In this document: one piece after another, positions 60,337 through 64,000 of the stretch
How the letters are laid out: every line of letters starts with the position of its first letter
How positions within the stretch are numbered: position 1 is the stretch's first letter
DNA from: Hydractinia symbiolongicarpus
Lineage: Eukaryota > Cnidaria > Hydrozoa > Anthoathecata > Hydractiniidae
NCBI RefSeq assembly: GCF_029227915.1
Contig: NC_079879.1
Location: 13,580,001-13,644,000 of the forward strand
Length of the DNA: 64,000 nucleotides
Reading direction: 5' to 3'
The notes under the pieces: model-generated
Told to the model about the DNA's origin: nothing
Databases searched by the model: none
Seen by the model: only the letters and a program-made list of their open reading frames with translations
Position numbers and translations under genes: made by a program

Positions 60337-60792
60337 ATAAGCCGCAAACGCCCGCATACATAAGGGCGAGTTCGGGCAACTTTTTGAATTAAATTGATGG
60401 TTGTCCGCCCAAACCGCCCGCACTTTCGCGAAAACGCCCGGAACATTCCTGAAATGCAACACCTTGTAACATAAACATGGCGGACGACAGTTGAAAGAAC
60501 GCGCTTGAAGAGAAAGGAGGTAATAAAGTTTATATATAAGTTATTTATCAAGTAAATTTTATCAAAAACCATAAAAAACAGTTCTTTTAAGAACTTAGCT
60601 ACCATATAGTTAGTTCATTTTCATTTTTATACTTTTTTAAATAATTCTTCGAGAGTCATTTATGGTGAATCTTTTTTTTTCTGGCATTGTTCGGGACTAT
60701 GCCGGTTTTTCGGGCAAATACCTGAATTTTTTTAAAAACGCCGAACTCATCCGAAAACGCCCGCACTTTTTACGGCGTATGCGGCTTATTAT
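60337..60792. mobile_element. MITE with ATAAGCCGCA ends
   Basis: The left end TATAAGCCGCAAACGCCCGC and the inverse of the right end AATAAGCCGCATACGCC match. Inside, CGCCCGCACTTT and AACGCCCG recur in both halves. It is about 455 bp with GC-rich ends and AT-rich centre. Confidence 0.6.
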
Positions 60793-61565
60793 TAAAAAAA
60801 CCATGATATTATCAATTAAAGATGTAGCATATTTATATGTTAATAAAAGTGTATTTGCTTGTATATAGCTCAATTTTTCCTAAATAAGCCCATTGAAGGT
60901 GCGCATGAAGACACTTTGTGACGATGCGTCTGCCAGAGAGGTCTAGTCATTCCCAACTGTCCACATTCTATATTTTTGTGGTTTTATAACATGATTAAAG
61001 AATATAGCTAGCTATACCAAACCAAAACAATAACGTTTCTGCTGGCAATAGCCTGTTAAAATAACAGCCAGCCAAGTGTTCCATAAATTACAGGAAAGAG
61101 TTTTTTTGAGCTAGAGATGACTTTACAGGACGTTGTGTGGATGTTAATATTCTCAAATATGTTAAGCAGATTGATCATTACATGAAATATTGGGTCAGAC
61201 ATAAAAAATTATGCACAAATATAAAAGCATTTTAGCTACCTCTCTCCGCTTCATGTGATGATACGAATTACTTTATTATTATCTGCACTGAGAATGGGAG
61301 TTTGAGATTTAAAGACGATAAAATACCAAGAAAAAAATATGTATAAAGTAAAGTTCAAAATACCAGAATTTTACCTGATTATTCATTGCCAAATTTGACA
61401 ATATTCTTTCCAATGTGCGCGCGTTGTTGCTGACATTTTTGTTATGATTTTGAGTTATAATTTGCAGAATGCTATTTACAAGCTCGCAGGGCAATCAGCT
61501 AACCCCTGAACTGAAAAACGCCAAAAGTTTTTAATTGACGTCTTGTATTTATGTAATAAAAAAGT

Positions 61566-61677
61566 CAACCTCGTCCGCGGGCTCTTTTGGCCCCTTGGCC
61601 GTTATTACGGATTAGCCAACAATTTTTCGCCGCTAGAGACTCTATCAACAAGGCAAAATGCCCTGGGAACGAGGTTT
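61566..61677. mobile_element. Short MITE with CAACCTCGT ends
   Basis: Left CAACCTCGTCCGCGGGCTCTTTT, here starting at 61566, pairs with right GCCCTGGGAACGAGGTTTG. About 112 bp, same family as 29246-29335. Confidence 0.65.
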
Positions 61678-61768
61678 GAAAAAGTTTCTTCATCAGACTT
61701 TTGATCTGACATCGATCATCGGTGTAAAATACTAGTATCCGTCGTTACATACATAGATAGCGGATACA

Positions 61769-61811
61769 TAGCGGACATGGTCTAAATCACCATTCAGACC
61801 ATATCCGCTTT
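61769..61811. repeat. Imperfect hairpin
   Basis: AGCGGACATGGTCT and AGACCATATCCGCT form a 14-bp stem with one mismatch around a 12-nt loop. Confidence 0.75.
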
Positions 61812-61819
61812 AGACAGCT

Positions 61820-62980
61820 TTCACTGAATACTAAAGGAAGTAGGTAAGGTGAAAAGAAAAGAAAGTTTATAGAAATAAAAACAGTATTATAACAACCACC
61901 CATAACGGAAAGGTGCTCGAAATCTTGGTTAGTAAATTCTGCTTCTACGGCTCTTGTTTACTTACATTTTTGCTTTTTGTTGACGCGTGGCACAACTCAG
62001 TAAAAAGGGTCTACGCTTTTTTTCAATTTTACATTTATTTTTTATTCATTTACAAGGAGCTTTACAAATTTGTGCTGGGGAGGGCAATAGATTGGGCCGT
62101 CGTCGTAACACTGAAAATCACGGCTGGTGTTGTGGAAAAGAATAGCAAACAGTGAGCGATGTAAAGGTAAGAAATAGCTCAAACAGAAATTTGAACAATT
62201 GGAAAGAACGAAAACTGAAACAACTTCGGTTTCAAAGCAGTTCGTCTTTCTGAAGTCTTTACTGCCACCCTGTAAAAAATAGGCTCTATGGAAGAGACGA
62301 GAATGTGACGAAAGAGGATTATGCAAAGCAACAAAACAAGTCACGAATAAGAAAAGATAGGAAAAACAAGACAGCATCCTGGTAAAAGAAGTGATAAATG
62401 AAGAGTGAATGTCACTCAAAATGGATTACCCGAATGGATTAAACAATAAGCAACTAAACCTCACTTATTAGAATAACTTGAAAATGGAGGAAATGTTGCT
62501 AAAATTGTCCTCTTAAGGCCGTTTTTCAATTCATTGATAATTGTTAGTAAAGCGAACGTTGTAAACAAATTTCATGAAGGAAAGTATCAGTTACGCGTTA
62601 AAAAAGTCGAACTTACATAAAATATTTTCTTGTGTTTTTTCGTTTCGGAAAATGTGTTTAATTTTAGTGTTCTTATAATTATAGCATTTTTTGTTAGTGT
62701 TACTCCAATCTCTTTCCTAGCGCCCTTTGTCTCTTTTCTCTAACCGGGGGCGAGACGAACATGGAATCGGCGTCCCCGTGTCAGAAAAGATACAATTGGT
62801 GTTACTCGTAAAACACCAAGCAAAGGAGGATCAAAAGTTAAACAATTGGTGTTTTTGCAAACTAGTTACATTGGATTATATATCATGCGCGACAAAATAC
62901 GATGCGAGAGCTACTATGCTTGAGTTCTGTGAGTTAAGAAGAAAGCTAGACATTGCTTACAGTTAGAGCATTTGTAGCAT
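61820..62980. other. No gene recognised
   Basis: Overlapping frames of 80 codons (plus) and 125 codons (minus) lie near 61913-62419 but show no domain, and neither looks convincingly coding. Confidence 0.4.
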
Positions 62981-62986
62981 TATGGC

Positions 62987-63272
62987 GAAAGTCCACTTTG
63001 TTCGCAAAGCACGACGTACTAAGCGCTGCGCGATTAAGCGTCGAAGAGGCACAATGTCCACTAGAAATAGAATTGTGCGCACAAAATGGAGGCGATTTAA
63101 GCAAATTCATTGGTCAAAATCATGAAATTACGTCATTCTTCACTGCAGCGCTTACAGCGTCAAAATGATTTTGACTTTCAAACAATTAGCGCGTGCAGAA
63201 AGATTCTTAAATATTGCGCAATGTTGAGAGCCTTGAACCGACGTGGGTGCTAAAAGATTAAAGTGGACTTTT
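62987..63272. mobile_element. ~285-bp MITE with AAAGTCCACTTT ends
   Basis: GAAAGTCCACTTT at the left and AAAGTGGACTTTTC at the right are inverse copies. The inside is GC-richer than the flanks and has no coding frame I trust. Confidence 0.6.
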
Positions 63273-63435
63273 CCCTTTAGGGATGTTATTCAGATAAGAA
63301 GAAAAAAGATTGAGTTGATTAGGCTACTTAGAAAAATAGGAATAATAATTTGTAGAAACATGAGAGAAAATAAGTAGGAGGTTATAAAGGCAAGCTCCAC
63401 AGATGGAATTGAGTATAGAAATAACACAGTCTAGA

Positions 63436-63675
63436 GGTGATGGTGTAGTAATGGTGTAGTGCTATGAACTTGTAATCATAAAGTTGCAGGTTCGTGTCCC
63501 CACTCCGGCGCACTTTAAATGTAGTGTTGTTGGCCTAATTAGATCCATCTATTGGCTGCCAATTGGCTTGTGTGGTAGACAAGCAAGTTAGAGCAATGTT
63601 ACACGTGTTTCTAGAAGAGTCAAACGTTATTATCGACTTTCTCAGGATGTTAAAACTTATCGTTATTTACTTACT
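63436..63675 (+). repeat. tRNA-Thr-derived SINE
   Basis: The head resembles a threonine tRNA: anticodon arm TATGAACTTGTAATCATA with anticodon TGT at 63471-63473, and B box GGTTCGTGTCC at 63489-63499 followed by CCACTCCGGCG. The acceptor ends do not pair and a ~160-bp unrelated body follows, so it is a SINE rather than a functional tRNA gene. Confidence 0.7.
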
Positions 63676-64000
63676 CAGATCAGATTGAAAAAAGGTCATT
63701 AATATACCCTATCCAACCATGCTAGCATTGAAAACATTCGTTAAGCCAAAAATGATGACAACGATGAATCAGATCTTTTATCGTGTCACGTGTGAAATAA
63801 CAGTGAAATTCCTTTTATGCAGAGCGCTTGATATTCTGCCAAAAAAATTAAAGAAAAAACGGAATATAAAAATATTTTAACAACTTTGGTAAAATTAATT
63901 CTTCACGAAAATTGGAGGGAAGATATGACTTTTTACTTCTTAGAAGTAGAAAACATTGTCACGTGATGCTATACCGACGAAAATTTGTCAGGCATGCATG

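Noticed and set aside
62042-62419. 125-codon minus-strand frame with hydrophobic start
   Set aside because: It overlaps an 80-codon plus frame, has no recognisable domain or splice context, and composition follows the local AT bias.
63436-63510. Functional tRNA-Thr gene
   Set aside because: The B box and anticodon arm are good, but the acceptor stem does not pair and a SINE body follows.

Overview
This is eukaryotic, animal nuclear DNA. It is AT-rich and intron-rich, and it has spliced genes with GT/AG introns, C2H2 and THAP zinc fingers, and a dense mixture of metazoan transposons (Polinton/Maverick, DIRS-like, CR1/L2-like LINE, Helitrons, many small inverted-repeat elements, a tRNA-derived SINE). 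The combination suggests an early-branching animal, most likely a cnidarian. That is inference; no marker gene fixes the species.

Layout. 1-4.8 kb is transposon debris, including a decayed reverse transcriptase. 4.8-6.4 kb and 19.0-19.4 kb are the two halves of one DIRS-like retrotransposon. Between them, at 6,425-19,022, sits a complete but decaying 12.6-kb Polinton with ~228-bp terminal inverted repeats and a direct CCTCT target repeat. Its genes include a protein-primed DNA polymerase, a DD35E integrase, an HNH nuclease, a capsid protein and several Polinton-type unknowns. Most carry stops or frameshifts. 20-21.7 kb holds a THAP exon with a nonsense codon and, converging on it, a frameshifted Cys-rich (P2X7-C-terminal-like) fragment. 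26.1-28.05 kb is an intact four-exon gene for a 480-residue SNAG-domain, six-zinc-finger transcriptional repressor. 29.8-32.7 kb is an unusual head-to-tail concatemer of five non-autonomous Helitrons. 33.2-46.8 kb on the minus strand is a nearly complete exportin-7 (XPO7) gene with 33 exons in frame, missing only its first coding exon. 47-50 kb has further Helitrons and an inverted-repeat element. 51-55.2 kb is a CR1/L2-like LINE. 55-64 kb has no recognisable gene but many foldback/MITE-type elements and one SINE.

The two host genes I trust are the SNAG zinc-finger repressor and XPO7. The most notable signals are the Helitron concatemer with zero-nucleotide CTAG|TC junctions, the nested Polinton-in-DIRS insertion, a recurrent AATAAA box just before eight Polinton start codons, and palindromes at several Polinton gene 3' ends. 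No bacterial-type system or CRISPR array is present.
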